NCBI RefSeq assembly: GCF_027922165.1
Contig: NZ_BSFD01000002.1
Location: 690,234-754,233, forward strand
Source: Brevundimonas intermedia
Lineage (GTDB): Bacteria; Pseudomonadota; Alphaproteobacteria; Caulobacterales; Caulobacteraceae
DNA: 64,000 bases
Direction: 5' to 3'
Shown one piece after another: positions 9,127 through 19,536 of this stretch. A program made the position numbers and the translations under genes. Under the pieces are notes generated by a model. It was not told where the DNA came from, made no database searches, and saw only the letters and a list, made by a program, of their open reading frames with translations. Numbering within the stretch: the stretch's first letter is position 1; each line of letters opens with the position of its first letter.

Positions 9127-9693
9127 ATGGCGCGCGCGCAGTTCCAGAAGGGTCAAAAAGTCTGGGTCGAATGCGTCGGCGCCTGGGCCACGATCGAAAA
9201 GGTTCAGCCCGTCTGGGCCAAGGGTTTCGACGAGCCGGTGCGCGTCACTTACGACGTGGGCCTTGGGCGTGAATTCGCCGCCACCGAACTGATGATGGCT
9301 GCAGAAGACGCCGCCGGCGCCGAAGTCGGTGACTGGCGCCTGCTGCGGGCGCGCAACAAATGGCAGGCGGAGGAAGACTGCCTGCATCATCCCCAGCCTG
9401 GAACCTACCCCGTCGTCGTCACCGACACCGCCGATTGGGGCGGCTGGCGGGTGCCGGGGGCGGAATATGACCGGGACCCTGAGAAAATCGAATTCCAAGC
9501 CCGGCTGATCGCCACCGCGCCGCGCCTGATGCAACTGGCCGAGAGCTTGATCGATTTGGTGGCTGAGGCGCCCGACGACGCTCCGCCCGCGCTTCTGGCG
9601 TTGGCGCGACAGGCTCGCGACACCCTACGGCCGGTCACCGAGATACTTGAATCGCCGCCGGCGCGGATTCCATCCCCGGCGGCGGCCGCCTGA
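9127..9693 (+). CDS. Hypothetical protein
   Basis: 188 residues, no family I can name. The first about 60 residues look like a small beta-rich domain (FQKGQKVWVECVGAWATIEKV), possibly SH3-like. The middle has HHPQPGTYPVVVTDTADWGGW. The C-terminal third is helical (LARQARDTLRPVTE). No signal peptide or membrane helix is present. The ATG follows GGAGGGTGGG. It lies 86 bases upstream of the PleC-like kinase gene in the same direction and could be cotranscribed with it. Codon use matches its neighbours, so it is probably a real, lineage-specific gene. Confidence 0.75.
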   Translation: MARAQFQKGQKVWVECVGAWATIEKVQPVWAKGFDEPVRVTYDVGLGREFAATELMMAAEDAAGAEVGDWRLLRARNKWQAEEDCLHHPQPGTYPVVVTDTADWGGWRVPGAEYDRDPEKIEFQARLIATAPRLMQLAESLIDLVAEAPDDAPPALLALARQARDTLRPVTEILESPPARIPSPAAAA

Positions 9694-9779
9694 GGTTCAG
9701 AAACCGTTAACCAAGCCTCGACAGGAATCCGCGACGCAGCCTAGATTCCCCCTGAAGCTGATTTGGTCGGGAGATCGCC

Positions 9780-12173
9780 TTGCGGGGCATGGAGCGGAGG
9801 CAGGAAGGACGGGGTCGACGCGCCACCGACCGCGCCTCCGGCGCTCCGGCCTGGATGCGGATCGGCGCCCTGGTTCTAGCCTTGGGCGCCACCGGCTACG
9901 GCCTTCTGCTGTCACGCGAGGCCGGCCGCCCCGTCCGTGAGGCGCTGCGCCTCAGCGAAGAGAATTTGACCCTCAATGCGCAATTGACGGCCCGCCGGAC
10001 CGCGGACCTGATGCGCACTGCGCGCGACGGTTTGGACGCCGGCGAAGCCGCCCTGAGTGAGGACGCCGAACCCATCGCCGTCGTGGAGGCCGCGCGTCAG
10101 GCGGCGCCGGACATTGGCTTCACCGTCATCGGCGCCGATGGCGCCGTCCTGGCCAGCCAGGGCGAGGGCGAGATCGCAATGCCTGGATCCGACCTCTGGG
10201 AACGACGGCTGGAAGCGCGGATCACGCCGCCCCTTGAGAAGGACGCCGGCATACGGATCGTTTCCGCCGCGGGGATCGTCCTGGCCTCCCCAAACGCCGA
10301 CGAGCAAGGCAAACCGGCCCAGGCCGTGCTGGGCGTCGCGGCGGGCGACCTGGCTTCGCTGGATCAGCCGCGCGAGATCAAGACCGGCAGTGTCGAGCGC
10401 ACGGTCGTGGCCGTGCCGGTCACGCCAGGCGGTCCCTATGTGGTGGCGTCGGGCGAACCGTCGGCGCACGGGCTGGCCGCGCTGATCGACGACTCCTGGG
10501 TTCTGGGCGCGCCCATCGTTCTGGGGCTGGGCGTCGTAGGCCTGTTCCTTTGGCAAGGCGTGCGCCGGGCCCGCGCCAGCCGCGAATGGGCCTCGTCCGA
10601 GCGCCGGTTCCGCGTCGCCGTGGAAGCCGCCCGTTGCGGGGTGTGGGAATGGGACCTGGAGGCCGAGGAAGTCACACTGTCCGACTACATGGCGACCCTG
10701 TTGGGCTTCGAACGGGGCGGCGTGACGTCCAGCGATGCGGTGATGGCCCGCATCCATCCTCGTTTCCGCGACGAAGTGCGGCACGCCCTTCGCCAGGCCT
10801 CGGCCTATGGCGCCTTCGAGGTGACCTTCCCCGTCCCCGGCGAGGGCGGGCGCACCCGCTGGATCGATGCGCGGGGGCAGGCGCGCGGCGAACGCGGCGA
10901 GGCCGGTTTTTCGGTCATTCTGGGGGTGGCGCTGGACATCACCGAGGCACGCCGCGCCAAGGCGGCCGCCCAGTCGGCCGAAAGCCGGCTGCGAGACGGG
11001 GTGGAGAGCATTTCCGACGCCTTCGTCCTGTTCGACCGGCACGGCCGTCTGATCCTGTCGAACCAGGCCTTCGAGGACGCCTTCGGATTCGAGCGAGGCG
11101 TCGTGCGACGCGGTGCGGCCAAGGATGAGCTGAACCGGATCGCCGCCCTGGCCATCAAGGCCGAACATGCCCCGGCGCATGGGCGCGCAGGGCTGCGTGA
11201 GGTCGAGTTGCATGACGGGCGCTGGCTTCAGCTGTCCGAACGCTTCACCTCCGAAGGCGGATCGGTCGTCACCGCCGCCGACATCACCGCCATCAAGCGC
11301 GAGGAGGCCGAGCGCCGCCGCGCCGTCGAAGATCTGAGCCGGACCGTGGCCCAGCTGGAATCCAGCCAGCAGATGCTGTCGCAACTGGCGCGGAAATACG
11401 AGGTCGCCATGACCCGGGCCGAAGCCGCCAACCAGGCCAAGTCCGAATTCCTGGCCAATATGAGCCACGAATTGCGCACCCCGCTGAACGCCATCAACGG
11501 CTTCTCGGAGATCATGGCCGCCGAACTGTTCGGCCCCATAGGCGACAAGTACAAGGGTTATGCCGGCGACATCCTGAAGTCGGGCCAGCACCTGCTCAGC
11601 CTGATCAACGACATCCTGGACATGGCCAAGATCGAGGCCGGCAAGATGACCCTGCACTACGAGCCCGTATCGCTGCACGAGGTGTGCGACGACGCGGTCC
11701 GTCTGATGCGCGGCAAGGCGGAGGACGCAGGCCTGACCCTGACCGTCGAGGCCGGCGACCTGCCCGATATCGAGGCCGACCAGAGGGGCGTGAAACAGAT
11801 CCTGCTGAACCTGATTTCCAACGCCGTGAAGTTCACGCCCGAGGGCGGCGCCGTCACCCTGTCGCTGACGCCGTTCAGGGGACCGGCCGGCGAGGATCGT
11901 ATTCGGGTCGCCTGCGCCGACACGGGCATCGGGATTGCGCCTGAGGATCTGCTGCGTTTGGCTCGCCCGTTCGAACAGGTCGAGGGCCAGCATTCGAAGA
12001 CCACCCAAGGCACCGGCCTGGGCCTGGCCCTGACCAAGTCGCTGATCGAGTTGCACGGCGGCCAGCTGGCGATGCAGAGCGAACCCGGCGTCGGCACCGT
12101 AGTCAGCTTCGACCTGCCGACCCGGCGGCCGACGTCTTCGGTCACGCCGATGAAGACCGCCTTGGCCGCCTGA
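9780..12173 (+). CDS. pleC: PleC/DivJ-type sensor histidine kinase
   Basis: 797 residues. A membrane helix at about 26-44, a periplasmic region to about 232, and a second helix at about 236-258 are followed by two PAS domains (about 275-395 and 405-510), a coiled coil, HisKA with His563 ([20 protein letters not shown]) and an HATPase domain (about 665-785: [40 protein letters not shown]). The H-box environment ([29 protein letters not shown]) is the PleC/DivJ type that controls DivK and PleD phosphorylation and cell-cycle asymmetry in Caulobacter. The large periplasmic part favours PleC over DivJ. The symbol is an inference; a paralogous kinase is possible. The start is TTG at 9780 or ATG at 9789. 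Confidence 0.7.
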   Translation: MRGMERRQEGRGRRATDRASGAPAWMRIGALVLALGATGYGLLLSREAGRPVREALRLSEENLTLNAQLTARRTADLMRTARDGLDAGEAALSEDAEPIAVVEAARQAAPDIGFTVIGADGAVLASQGEGEIAMPGSDLWERRLEARITPPLEKDAGIRIVSAAGIVLASPNADEQGKPAQAVLGVAAGDLASLDQPREIKTGSVERTVVAVPVTPGGPYVVASGEPSAHGLAALIDDSWVLGAPIVLGLGVVGLFLWQGVRRARASREWASSERRFRVAVEAARCGVWEWDLEAEEVTLSDYMATLLGFERGGVTSSDAVMARIHPRFRDEVRHALRQASAYGAFEVTFPVPGEGGRTRWIDARGQARGERGEAGFSVILGVALDITEARRAKAAAQSAESRLRDGVESISDAFVLFDRHGRLILSNQAFEDAFGFERGVVRRGAAKDELNRIAALAIKAEHAPAHGRAGLREVELHDGRWLQLSERFTSEGGSVVTAADITAIKREEAERRRAVEDLSRTVAQLESSQQMLSQLARKYEVAMTRAEAANQAKSEFLANMSHELRTPLNAINGFSEIMAAELFGPIGDKYKGYAGDILKSGQHLLSLINDILDMAKIEAGKMTLHYEPVSLHEVCDDAVRLMRGKAEDAGLTLTVEAGDLPDIEADQRGVKQILLNLISNAVKFTPEGGAVTLSLTPFRGPAGEDRIRVACADTGIGIAPEDLLRLARPFEQVEGQHSKTTQGTGLGLALTKSLIELHGGQLAMQSEPGVGTVVSFDLPTRRPTSSVTPMKTALAA

Positions 12174-12205
12174 GCCGGGGCGCCGATTGATCGACGCCCA
12201 AACGA

Positions 12206-12237
12206 AAACGCCCCGGAGCCTAAGCTCCGGGGCGTTT
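12206..12237. terminator. Bidirectional intrinsic terminator
   Basis: A perfect stem, AACGCCCCGGAGC with GCTCCGGGGCGTT, and a 4-base loop, flanked by A-runs on the left and T-runs on the right. It lies between the convergent pleC-like gene and TonB-receptor gene, so it can stop transcription from both sides. Confidence 0.9.
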
Positions 12238-12276
12238 CGCCTAAGGACGCCGCCGGAGGCGGATCCCCACAGATCG

Positions 12277-14787
12277 TCAGAAGGCGTAACGGACCGAGGC
12301 CTGGATCGTCCGCGGCGCGCCTTGCGACGCATAGGGACGGGTAGACGCGCTGTAGCCGGGCTCTCCGGGCGTGACCGTCACGATCGTTCCGAGCGAACCA
12401 TAATAGTCCTCGTCGAACAGGTTGATGACGTTCAGTTGCACATAGGTGCCGGCCATGCCGAAATAGCCCAGGTCGAAGCGGGCGTCGGCGTTGACGGTCG
12501 TATAGGCGTCGACCTTCAGATCGTTGACGTCGGTGACCCAACGCTCGCCGACGTATTTGACCTGAACGCCCGTCTGAAGCGGACCGGCTTCGTACTGGGC
12601 GCGCAGACCGAAGGTCCAGTCCGGAACCTCGACCAGGGTTTTGCCGGCCGTATTGTAGGTCGTGGTCGTGTTATAGACCACGTCGTCCTTGATCTCGCTG
12701 TCGTTGTAAGAGGCCGACAGATAGATCGACAGGGGCTCGATCGGCGAGAAACCGAGCTGGGCGTCGAAGCCCTTCAGGTCTACGTCGCCGACGTTGCGGT
12801 CGGCGTAGATTTCGGTCTCTTGATCATAGGTCGAGAGGATGCGGTTTTCGAACTTGCTGTACCAGACGCTGGCCGAGGCGATCAGGGTTCCGCTCTGATA
12901 GCGATAGCCGATGTCGAAGGTCTTGCTCTTCTCCGGATCGACGATCGGGCTGACCAGGTCGCCATCATCGTTGTAGATCACCGTGTACAGATTGTCCGTT
13001 CGCGGCAGGGTCAGGCTTTCCGCATAGGAGCCGTACACGCTGTGGGCGGAGTTGAAGCGCCAGGTGGCGTTCACGTTCGGCAGGATGTCGTCGAACGTCT
13101 TCTCGCGGCTGTAAGGGGCGATGTAGTCGGTCGTCGACGTGCCGAAGCGGTAGTAGGTATAGTTGGCCGTCGAGTTCGGCGAAACCGTCGCCGTCTGTGT
13201 GGTGCACAGCACCGAACTCGTGCCCTTCGCCGAGTAGCAGTACTGGTTCATCTCGCGCTTGAAGAAGGGCGCGCGGACGCCCAGGCTCAGACGCAGGTGG
13301 TCGTCGATGAACTTGCCGCGATATTCGACGGCGAACTGGTTCAGTTCGGCATAGGACAGGCGGTCACGCGAACGCAGGGCGTAGCCGTCCAGGTTGACGA
13401 CCCGGTTGTCCTCTTCCTTCAAGCCGCCCCAGGTGTCGGCGAAGACCGGCGCGGAAGCGTTCGTATAGTCGACATAGCCGTACTGCCCCGTCTGACGGTG
13501 ACGCGCCCGATCATAGGTATAGGCGAGGCGGAACGAGTGGTTCTCGCTCGGCGACCACAGCAGCGACGTGTTGATGCCATAGCGCTGGGTGTGGGTATTC
13601 GACGGCGTCATAACGCGAACGCTGTCCAGCGTGTCGCCGTCGCCGTTCAGGTCCACGCCGCCCGAGGTGTGCGAACCGCGCAGCTGGGCATCGGTCTCGC
13701 TCAGGCGGGTATTCTGCGATCCGCCATTGGCCAGGACATATTGGAACGAAGGGTCGAACGTGAAGATCAGGCCCTCAGTCAAGGTGAAGCGCGACTGTCC
13801 GCGGATATTGCCTGTGTCCGAGGGGTTGATGCGGAGACCCCAATAGGTAGATGCACCGCTACCGTTCTGATCGACGTCGGCCGAGCCGTTGACAAACGTC
13901 GGGGCCGTATAGGTCGGGGTGAAATCCACATCCCAGCCATAGGGGCTAACCTCAACGTCGGAACGCGAGTCCGTAGCCGACTGGATCAGATACGGGCCGT
14001 TGTAGGCGTTGTTGCGATTGCGGTTCCAGTGCGCGGCCAGCGAGACAAAGTCGCCGTTGTCGCGGATCGGCTGGTAGATCTTGGCGTTGTACTGGATCTT
14101 GTTCAGATCGCCCTGCCCCTTGAACTTGTCATAGGACTGGTCGGAATAGGCGAACCAGGCGCGCGTGCCCCAAGGGCCGACAGCGCCGGTGTTCAGCAGC
14201 ATGGCGAAGCGCTGATAGTTGAAGTCGCCGAGCGAGCCCTGCACCCAGCCGCCGAAGTCTTCGGTCGGATTGATCGATGAGATGTTGATCGTGCCGCCGG
14301 TGGCCGAGGCGGTCGGGCTGTCGGCGTCGGTGGTGCCGGTGTTGACCGTCGCCTTGTCGATCAGATCGCTGTCGAGTTGCTGGTTTGTATAGAGAGAGTA
14401 GTTGCCCGAATCGTTCAGCGGCATGCCATCAAAGGTCTGGGCGATGCGGGGGCCGTCGAAGCCGTGCAGGCGGATATTGCCGCCCGACGAACCGTACGGG
14501 TCGTTGTTGGTGAAGTTCATGCCCGGAACCAGGTTCAGGACTTCGTTGATCGACTGGCCCGAGACCTGGGTCGAAATCAGCTCCTGATTGATGGTCGAGC
14601 GGCTCTTGCCGACCTGCTCGGCGGTGATCACGCCGTCGATGGTGCGCGGACCGCGCTGACCCGTGACAACGATTTCGTTCAATTCGGCGGCTTCGGTGCC
14701 CGTTGATTGGGCGGAGGCGGTTCCGGCGAGAGAGAGAACGCCGGCCAGGGCGGTTGTCGCCCAGATCAGCTGTTTGCGGCTTGTCAT
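12277..14787 (-). CDS. TonB-dependent outer-membrane receptor
   Basis: 836 residues. A Sec signal peptide (about 1-26, ending in ASA-Q) is followed by a TonB-box-like segment (ELNEIVVTGQRG), a plug domain (about 50-170, with NIRLHGFDGPRIAQTFDGMPLND) and a 22-strand-type barrel that ends in an aromatic residue (VRYAF). It should import an unidentified ligand (siderophore, metal complex, sugar or peptide) using TonB energy. No biosynthesis or transport partner is adjacent. The conserved plug wording and the absence of a FecA-type N-terminal signalling domain point to a plain transporter. An AT-rich upstream region with a perfect 14-base palindrome (14922-14935) may hold its operator. Confidence 0.92.
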   Translation of the reverse strand: MTSRKQLIWATTALAGVLSLAGTASAQSTGTEAAELNEIVVTGQRGPRTIDGVITAEQVGKSRSTINQELISTQVSGQSINEVLNLVPGMNFTNNDPYGSSGGNIRLHGFDGPRIAQTFDGMPLNDSGNYSLYTNQQLDSDLIDKATVNTGTTDADSPTASATGGTINISSINPTEDFGGWVQGSLGDFNYQRFAMLLNTGAVGPWGTRAWFAYSDQSYDKFKGQGDLNKIQYNAKIYQPIRDNGDFVSLAAHWNRNRNNAYNGPYLIQSATDSRSDVEVSPYGWDVDFTPTYTAPTFVNGSADVDQNGSGASTYWGLRINPSDTGNIRGQSRFTLTEGLIFTFDPSFQYVLANGGSQNTRLSETDAQLRGSHTSGGVDLNGDGDTLDSVRVMTPSNTHTQRYGINTSLLWSPSENHSFRLAYTYDRARHRQTGQYGYVDYTNASAPVFADTWGGLKEEDNRVVNLDGYALRSRDRLSYAELNQFAVEYRGKFIDDHLRLSLGVRAPFFKREMNQYCYSAKGTSSVLCTTQTATVSPNSTANYTYYRFGTSTTDYIAPYSREKTFDDILPNVNATWRFNSAHSVYGSYAESLTLPRTDNLYTVIYNDDGDLVSPIVDPEKSKTFDIGYRYQSGTLIASASVWYSKFENRILSTYDQETEIYADRNVGDVDLKGFDAQLGFSPIEPLSIYLSASYNDSEIKDDVVYNTTTTYNTAGKTLVEVPDWTFGLRAQYEAGPLQTGVQVKYVGERWVTDVNDLKVDAYTTVNADARFDLGYFGMAGTYVQLNVINLFDEDYYGSLGTIVTVTPGEPGYSASTRPYASQGAPRTIQASVRYAF

Positions 14788-14921
14788 TTAATCGATCCCC
14801 GATTGATGCGTACGGGCGGCCGTATCGGCTCTCCCATCGCTCGCCCGGTAATCGGTTCAGCAGAACAATTCTCGAAAAAAATGTGAAGTATAAATGACAA
14901 TCACAGTCTTTCGCCCCAATA

Positions 14922-14935
14922 TTTCAATATTGAAA
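14922..14935. promoter_or_regulatory. Candidate operator: perfect 14-base palindrome
   Basis: TTTCAATATTGAAA lies 135-148 bases upstream of the TonB-receptor start, in an unusually AT-rich 290-base gap (14788-15077) that holds no gene I can support. The same half-sites (TTTCA-N4-TGAAA) recur at 19538-19551. The regulator is unknown. Confidence 0.4.
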
Positions 14936-15077
14936 GATTACAACAAACTATATTTTCCTTGATGACGTCGTCAGGACATTTAAGACATTCAATATTTCCG
15001 ATCTGAAATGTAAGAGCGCCCATGGGCAGCGGTCGCAAACGCAATATCTGACCAGATTCGTCAGTCCAAGCAGGACT

Positions 15078-15452
15078 TCAGGCTGTGCGAACAATCCCTG
15101 CGGTCGCAACCACCGGCCAGGGCGTCAGCCGCCCGCCTGCGCACGGACCGCCCGCGCACTCGCCCGTCAGCGGTTCGAACACCGCGCCGTGCCAGCCGCA
15201 CAGGATCAGCGAGCCATCAGGCGTCAGATAGCGGTCCAGCTCCATGGCAATGGGGAAGCCGGCGTGCGGGCAGCGATCAATCCAGCCGGCGACCGCCCCG
15301 TTCTTGCGCACCAAGAAACCGTGGAAGAAGGCGTCGCCGATCTGGAGAACGAAACCGCGCGAGCCGGGATCGGCGATGTCGGCCTCGGCGCACAAAGTCA
15401 CGCCGGGCGGCGTCTTCCAGACTCGCTTGCGCGCGGTCGCTTCGTCGGACAC
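15078..15452 (-). CDS. Rieske-type [2Fe-2S] protein
   Basis: 124 residues. The Rieske cluster motifs are complete: CPHAGFP (Cys-X-His) near residue 62 and CGWHGAVFE (Cys-X2-His) near 85, followed by the typical ECAGGPC...L segment. Rieske proteins of this size are soluble ferredoxin-like electron carriers or small subunits of ring-hydroxylating enzymes. No oxygenase is nearby, so its partner is unknown. The start is a GTG 5 bases after the gpsA stop. The close spacing suggests it is the last gene of the tsaD-gpsA operon. Confidence 0.88.
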   Translation of the reverse strand: MSDEATARKRVWKTPPGVTLCAEADIADPGSRGFVLQIGDAFFHGFLVRKNGAVAGWIDRCPHAGFPIAMELDRYLTPDGSLILCGWHGAVFEPLTGECAGGPCAGGRLTPWPVVATAGIVRTA

Positions 15453-15457
15453 GGGGG

Positions 15458-16486
15458 TCAGACCCGCTCGGCCTTCAAGGGGCGCGACAACAGGCCGTCG
15501 ATCAGGCCGTCCACAGTGATTTCACCCGCCAGCAGGGCGGCGATGCCCTCGGCAATGGGGGTCTCCACACCCAGACGGGCGGCCAGTTCGCGCACGGCCG
15601 GCGCGCTCTCATAGCCCTCGGCCACCGAGCGCTTGCCCGCCAAGGCCTGTTCCACCGTCTGGCCTTGGCCCAGAGCCAGACCCAGGCTCATGTTGCGCGA
15701 CTGGGGACTGGAACAGGTCAGAACCAGGTCGCCCAGACCGCACAGGCCCGCAACCGTCTCGGCTTGGCCGCCCATGGCGACGGCGAGGCGGGTCATCTCC
15801 GCAAAGCCGCGCGTGATCAGGGCGGCGTGGGCGCTACGGCCCAGTTGACGCCCCTCGGACACGCCGCAGGCGATGGCGAGGACATTCTTCAGCGCCCCGC
15901 CCGCCTCGGCCCCGATCAGGTCGGTGGCCAGATAGGGACGGAAGCCCGGCGCCGACAAGGTGTTCAGCAGGGCCTGGCCCAGCACGGGATCGGCGCAGGC
16001 CAGGGTGACGGCGGTCGGAAGACCGCGCGCCACTTCGCCGGCGAAACTGGGGCCGGACAGAACCGCCGCCGGGGCGTCCGGCAGGGTCTCGGCCAGCACC
16101 TCGGTCATCAGCTTCATCGTGCCCCGCTCCACGCCCTTGGAGCAAAGCACGACCGGCACGCCGGCGCGGTGATAGGGTGCAAAAGCGGTCAGGGCGCCGC
16201 GCATATGCTGGGCCGGGGGCACGGCCAGGATCAGGTCGCAGTCGCGCAGATCAGCCAGGTCGGCGGTGAATTTGAGATCCTCAGCCAGGGTGACGCCCGG
16301 CAAATAAAGATCATTGGCCCGCGTGGCCGCCAAAGTCTCGACCAACTGGGGCTCGCGCGCCTGAAGCGTCGTGTCCAGCCCGGCGCGGACGCAGACCTGG
16401 GCCAGGGCCGTGCCCCAGGCGCCGGCGCCGATGACACCTGCGGTGCGGAATTCCATGGGCCCTCCCGGGGCGGTCTCGTTGGTCAT
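15458..16486 (-). CDS. gpsA: NAD(P)-dependent glycerol-3-phosphate dehydrogenase
   Basis: 342 residues. It reduces dihydroxyacetone phosphate to sn-glycerol-3-phosphate, the backbone for phospholipid synthesis. The Rossmann motif is [13 protein letters not shown] near the N-terminus. [27 protein letters not shown] and the conserved catalytic-Lys region [17 protein letters not shown] are all present, and length matches the family. The ATG at 16486 overlaps the tsaD stop (ATGA), so the two are coupled. A second in-frame ATG (MEFRT) lies 10 residues later, close to the Rossmann strand, and could be the true start. Confidence 0.95.
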   Translation of the reverse strand: MTNETAPGGPMEFRTAGVIGAGAWGTALAQVCVRAGLDTTLQAREPQLVETLAATRANDLYLPGVTLAEDLKFTADLADLRDCDLILAVPPAQHMRGALTAFAPYHRAGVPVVLCSKGVERGTMKLMTEVLAETLPDAPAAVLSGPSFAGEVARGLPTAVTLACADPVLGQALLNTLSAPGFRPYLATDLIGAEAGGALKNVLAIACGVSEGRQLGRSAHAALITRGFAEMTRLAVAMGGQAETVAGLCGLGDLVLTCSSPQSRNMSLGLALGQGQTVEQALAGKRSVAEGYESAPAVRELAARLGVETPIAEGIAALLAGEITVDGLIDGLLSRPLKAERV

Positions 16487-17685
16487 GCTTTCGCGCCCTT
16501 GCGACCCGGCTTGTGCGAAGGATCGGCCAGAGCGCGCGCTTCGTCCAGCGGCCATCGCGGCCGGGCGACCACGTCGATCTCGCTGGTCAGGCCCAGCGCC
16601 AGCCGTTCCGCGCCCGCCAGGGCGATCATTGCCGCATTGTCGGTGCAATAGGCCATGGGCGGCGCCAGGAAGTCGAAACCGTGTTTCGCCGCCGTCGCCT
16701 GCAAGGTGGCGCGAATGGTCTTGTTGGCCGCGACGCCGCCAGCCACAACGAATAGCCGGTGCTCATGGGTCTCGGCATAGGCAGCCAGGGCCCGCTCGGA
16801 CCGATCCGACAATTGTCGAGCGATGGCGGTCTGGACCGCATCGGCCAGATCAGCCTTGTCCTGCTCGGTCTCGCACGTCTGGGCGATACGGAAGGCCGCC
16901 GTCTTCAGGCCCGAGAAGGAAAAGTCGCAATCCTTGCGCCCCAGCAGGGCGCGCGGCAGGTCGATCTTCGAGCCGTCGCCCTGGGCCGCCAGCCGCTCCA
17001 GCGCGGGCCCGCCGGGATAACCCAGGCCCAGCGCCTTGGCGATCTTGTCGAACGCCTCCCCCGCCGCATCATCGATGGTGGCGCCGATGCGACTCATGTC
17101 GCCGACGCCGCGCACCTCAAGCAGTTGGCAATGGCCGCCGGACACCAGCAGCAGGAGGAAGGGATAGGCGACTTCCTCGCCCAACCGGGCCGAGACCGCA
17201 TGTCCCTCCAAATGATTGACCGCCACCAGGGGCAGTCCGCGCGCCAGGGCCGCAGCCTTGCCGAAGCTCAGGCCCACCATAACGCCCCCGACCAGACCCG
17301 GCCCCGCCGTCGCAGCGATCCCGTCCAGACCGTCATAGCCCAGGCCGGATTCGGCCATGGCGCGGCGCGTGACCTCGGCGATCATCTCGACATGGCTGCG
17401 AGCGGCGATTTCTGGGACGACGCCGCCATAGGCCGCGTGGTCGTCGATCTGGCTATGGACGACCGAGGACAGGACCTCGGCCCGGCCGCCCCGCTCGGAC
17501 GGATACAGGCGCACCACCGAGGCGGCGGTTTCGTCGCAGCTGGTCTCGAGACCCAGCACCGTCAGGGCTTCACCAGAAACGGGGGGGACATCCCGTCCAG
17601 TTGCCGCTGCGGCGCCGCTGCTATAGTCGGCGGAACTCTCCATCGGGTCGAGGTAGCGATCCGGCGTCCGGTAAGCAACGATCAT
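16483..17685 (-). CDS. tsaD: tRNA N6-adenosine threonylcarbamoyltransferase
   Basis: Up to 400 residues. TsaD transfers threonylcarbamoyl to A37 of tRNAs that read ANN codons, with TsaB and Tsa[16 protein letters not shown] marks the ASKHA nucleotide-binding start, and [11 protein letters not shown] holds the metal-binding His-X3-His. [25 protein letters not shown] and [10 protein letters not shown] are family blocks. The ATG at 17685 has a strong ribosome-binding site (AGGAAGGGTC) but adds about 42 residues before the conserved domain; an ATG at 17643 is the alternative. Its start codon overlaps that of hemC on the other strand (TCATGA), so the promoters of each gene must lie within the 5' end of the other. 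Confidence 0.93.
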   Translation of the reverse strand: MIVAYRTPDRYLDPMESSADYSSGAAAATGRDVPPVSGEALTVLGLETSCDETAASVVRLYPSERGGRAEVLSSVVHSQIDDHAAYGGVVPEIAARSHVEMIAEVTRRAMAESGLGYDGLDGIAATAGPGLVGGVMVGLSFGKAAALARGLPLVAVNHLEGHAVSARLGEEVAYPFLLLLVSGGHCQLLEVRGVGDMSRIGATIDDAAGEAFDKIAKALGLGYPGGPALERLAAQGDGSKIDLPRALLGRKDCDFSFSGLKTAAFRIAQTCETEQDKADLADAVQTAIARQLSDRSERALAAYAETHEHRLFVVAGGVAANKTIRATLQATAAKHGFDFLAPPMAYCTDNAAMIALAGAERLALGLTSEIDVVARPRWPLDEARALADPSHKPGRKGAKA

Positions 17686-18649
17686 GACCCTTCCTCTCCG
17701 CATCGGCACCCGGCGGTCGAAACTGGCCCTGGCCCAATCCGGCATGATGCAACGGGCGATCGGTCGCGCGCTGGGCGTGCCCGAAGACGAAATCGAGGCC
17801 GCCGTACCCCTGGTCGAGATCGTCACCACCGGCGACCGGATCCAGGACCGCCGCCTGATGGAACTGGGCGGCAAGGCCCTGTTTACCAAGGAAATCGAGG
17901 AGGCCCTGCTGGACGGCCGGATCGACATCGCCATCCATTCCATGAAGGACGTCCCCGCAGAACAGCCCGAGGGCCTGTGTATCGCCGCAGTCCCGGAACG
18001 CGAGGACGCCCGCGACGCCTTCATCAGCCGCGACTTCGCCAGTTTCGACCAACTGCCGTTCGGCGCCCGGTTGGGCACGGCCAGCCTGCGTCGTCAGGCC
18101 CAGGCCCTGGCCCTGCGGCCGGACCTGAAGATCGAAATGCTGCGCGGGAACATCGACACCCGTCTGCGGCGAGCGGCCGACGGGGATTTCGACGCCATAC
18201 TGCTGGCTGTCTCGGGCATGACCCGGCTGGGCGTGACTGAACATATTCGCGAGAAGCTGTCGTTGGACGCCTTCCTGCCGGCGCCGGGCCAGGGCGCTCT
18301 GGCCATCCAGACCCGCGCCGCCGACATCGACGCCCCCCTGAACGCCCGCTGGGTCGCGGCCCTTAACCACCCTGAAACCGCCGTCGCCGTCGCCGCCGAA
18401 CGGGGGGCCATGACGGCGTTGGAGGGGTCGTGCCGGACGGCGGTCGGCGCCCACGCCCTGATCGAGGGCGACACCTTGCGTCTGACCACCGAAATGCTCA
18501 GCCCCAACGGATCGGCGCGCTGGCGCCGCGCCGGCGAGCTGTTCCAACCCAACGAGGCCGACGCCCGCGCCCTAGGCCAGCGGCTCGGCGGCGAGGTCCA
18601 CGCCTTCGCAGGCGATCAGGAGGTCGATCCCTCGACCCTGGACGGGTGA
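17684..18649 (+). CDS. hemC: Porphobilinogen deaminase (hydroxymethylbilane synthase)
   Basis: 321 residues, normal for the family. It polymerises four porphobilinogens to hydroxymethylbilane in heme and tetrapyrrole synthesis. The N-terminal IGTRRSKLALAQS block, the IHSMKDVP block, RRQAQAL and the dipyrromethane-cofactor cysteine in LEGSCRTAVGAH are visible. The ATG at 17684 overlaps the divergent tsaD start by two bases. The ribosome-binding site is weak, and the 5' untranslated region must overlap the tsaD coding start. It is coupled to hemD by a GTGA overlap. Confidence 0.95.
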   Translation: MTLPLRIGTRRSKLALAQSGMMQRAIGRALGVPEDEIEAAVPLVEIVTTGDRIQDRRLMELGGKALFTKEIEEALLDGRIDIAIHSMKDVPAEQPEGLCIAAVPEREDARDAFISRDFASFDQLPFGARLGTASLRRQAQALALRPDLKIEMLRGNIDTRLRRAADGDFDAILLAVSGMTRLGVTEHIREKLSLDAFLPAPGQGALAIQTRAADIDAPLNARWVAALNHPETAVAVAAERGAMTALEGSCRTAVGAHALIEGDTLRLTTEMLSPNGSARWRRAGELFQPNEADARALGQRLGGEVHAFAGDQEVDPSTLDG

Positions 18650-19365
18650 CCGCCCCCCGCCCCGACAAGCCGGCGAAACCGCGCGTCTGGGTCACTCGCG
18701 CCGAGCCGGGCGCGTCGCGCACCGCAGCACGCCTGCGCGACATGGGGCTCGAGCCGCTCGTCCATCCGCTGCTGGCGGTCGAACATCTGAAGCCTGCCCT
18801 TCCAGACCTGGACCGATTCGCCGCCCTGGCCTTCACCAGCGCCAATGGCGTCGCAGCCTTCGCAGCCCTGACACCGCGTCGCGACCGTCCAGTCTTCGCG
18901 GTCGGCGAGACCACGGCCCAGGCCGCACGTCAGGCCGGATTCGTCGCCGTCCGATCCGCTGACGGCGACCTGACCGCCCTGGCGCGGTTGATCGCTGCTG
19001 AATTGAACGACGCGGTCCTGCTGGCGCCGCTGGCCGAGACACCCGCCGGCGACCTATCCGCTGCTCTGGAGGCCGCAGGCGCTCGCAACATCACCGTCGA
19101 GATCCTGAGCGCGTATCGCACGACCCACACACCGCTCATACCGCCCGTTTGCGACGCGGTGCTGATCCATTCCCCGCGCGCCGGAGAGGCGCTGGCGTCC
19201 TGCATGACCCAGCCCGCCGCTGTCATTTGCGCCTGTATCTCGGACGCAGCCGCTACGCCCCTGGTCGCCCTTGGCCTCACCCCGGCCGTGTCTGAACGGC
19301 CCGACGAGGCGACATTGTTGGCGACCTTGAAAGCGGCGCTTGGCAAGCGCGATACGCCCGTATAA
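18646..19365 (+). CDS. hemD: Uroporphyrinogen-III synthase
   Basis: 239 residues. It cyclises hydroxymethylbilane to uroporphyrinogen III, inverting ring D. The family is poorly conserved. Support comes from RVWVTRAEPGASRTAARLRDMG near the start, LAFTSANGVAAF (the conserved TSANGV-type strand), VFAVGETTAQAAR, and a late VLIHSPRAGEAL block. The position immediately after hemC with a GTGA overlap is decisive. The start is GTG at 18646; the longer frame upstream overlaps hemC. Confidence 0.9.
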   Translation: MTAPRPDKPAKPRVWVTRAEPGASRTAARLRDMGLEPLVHPLLAVEHLKPALPDLDRFAALAFTSANGVAAFAALTPRRDRPVFAVGETTAQAARQAGFVAVRSADGDLTALARLIAAELNDAVLLAPLAETPAGDLSAALEAAGARNITVEILSAYRTTHTPLIPPVCDAVLIHSPRAGEALASCMTQPAAVICACISDAAATPLVALGLTPAVSERPDEATLLATLKAALGKRDTPV

Positions 19366-19405
19366 AGAGCGCCTCTCGCGCGGGCTGCTTCGCCTTCGCA
19401 ACCGG

Positions 19406-19481
19406 GCCGCTTTAGCTCAGCCGGTAGAGCACCTCATTCGTAATGAGGGGGTCGCGTGTTCGAGTCACGCAAGCGGCACCA
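19406..19481 (+). tRNA. tRNA-Thr(CGT)
   Basis: 76 bases with CCA encoded. The acceptor stem is GCCGCTT/AAGCGGC, the anticodon stem CCTCA/TGAGG encloses the loop TTCGTAA (anticodon CGT, reading ACG), and the T arm is GCGTG-TTCGAGT-CACGC. It lies 40 bases after hemD. The gene is intact, and I see no second copy of its 3' end nearby that would suggest an integrated element. Confidence 0.97.
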
Positions 19482-19536
19482 CCTTCCGGCCTTCGTTTTC
19501 GCAGGTCTGAAGCAAACACCGAGCTTGCCTTGGATC

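Noticed and set aside
12187..14280. A 697-codon frame on the plus strand opposite the TonB receptor gene
   Set aside because: It is the antisense shadow of the receptor gene: no domains, and typical of high-GC frame carry-over.
19406..19481. tRNA-Thr as an attachment site of an integrated element
   Set aside because: No integrase gene and no second copy of the tRNA end in the window.
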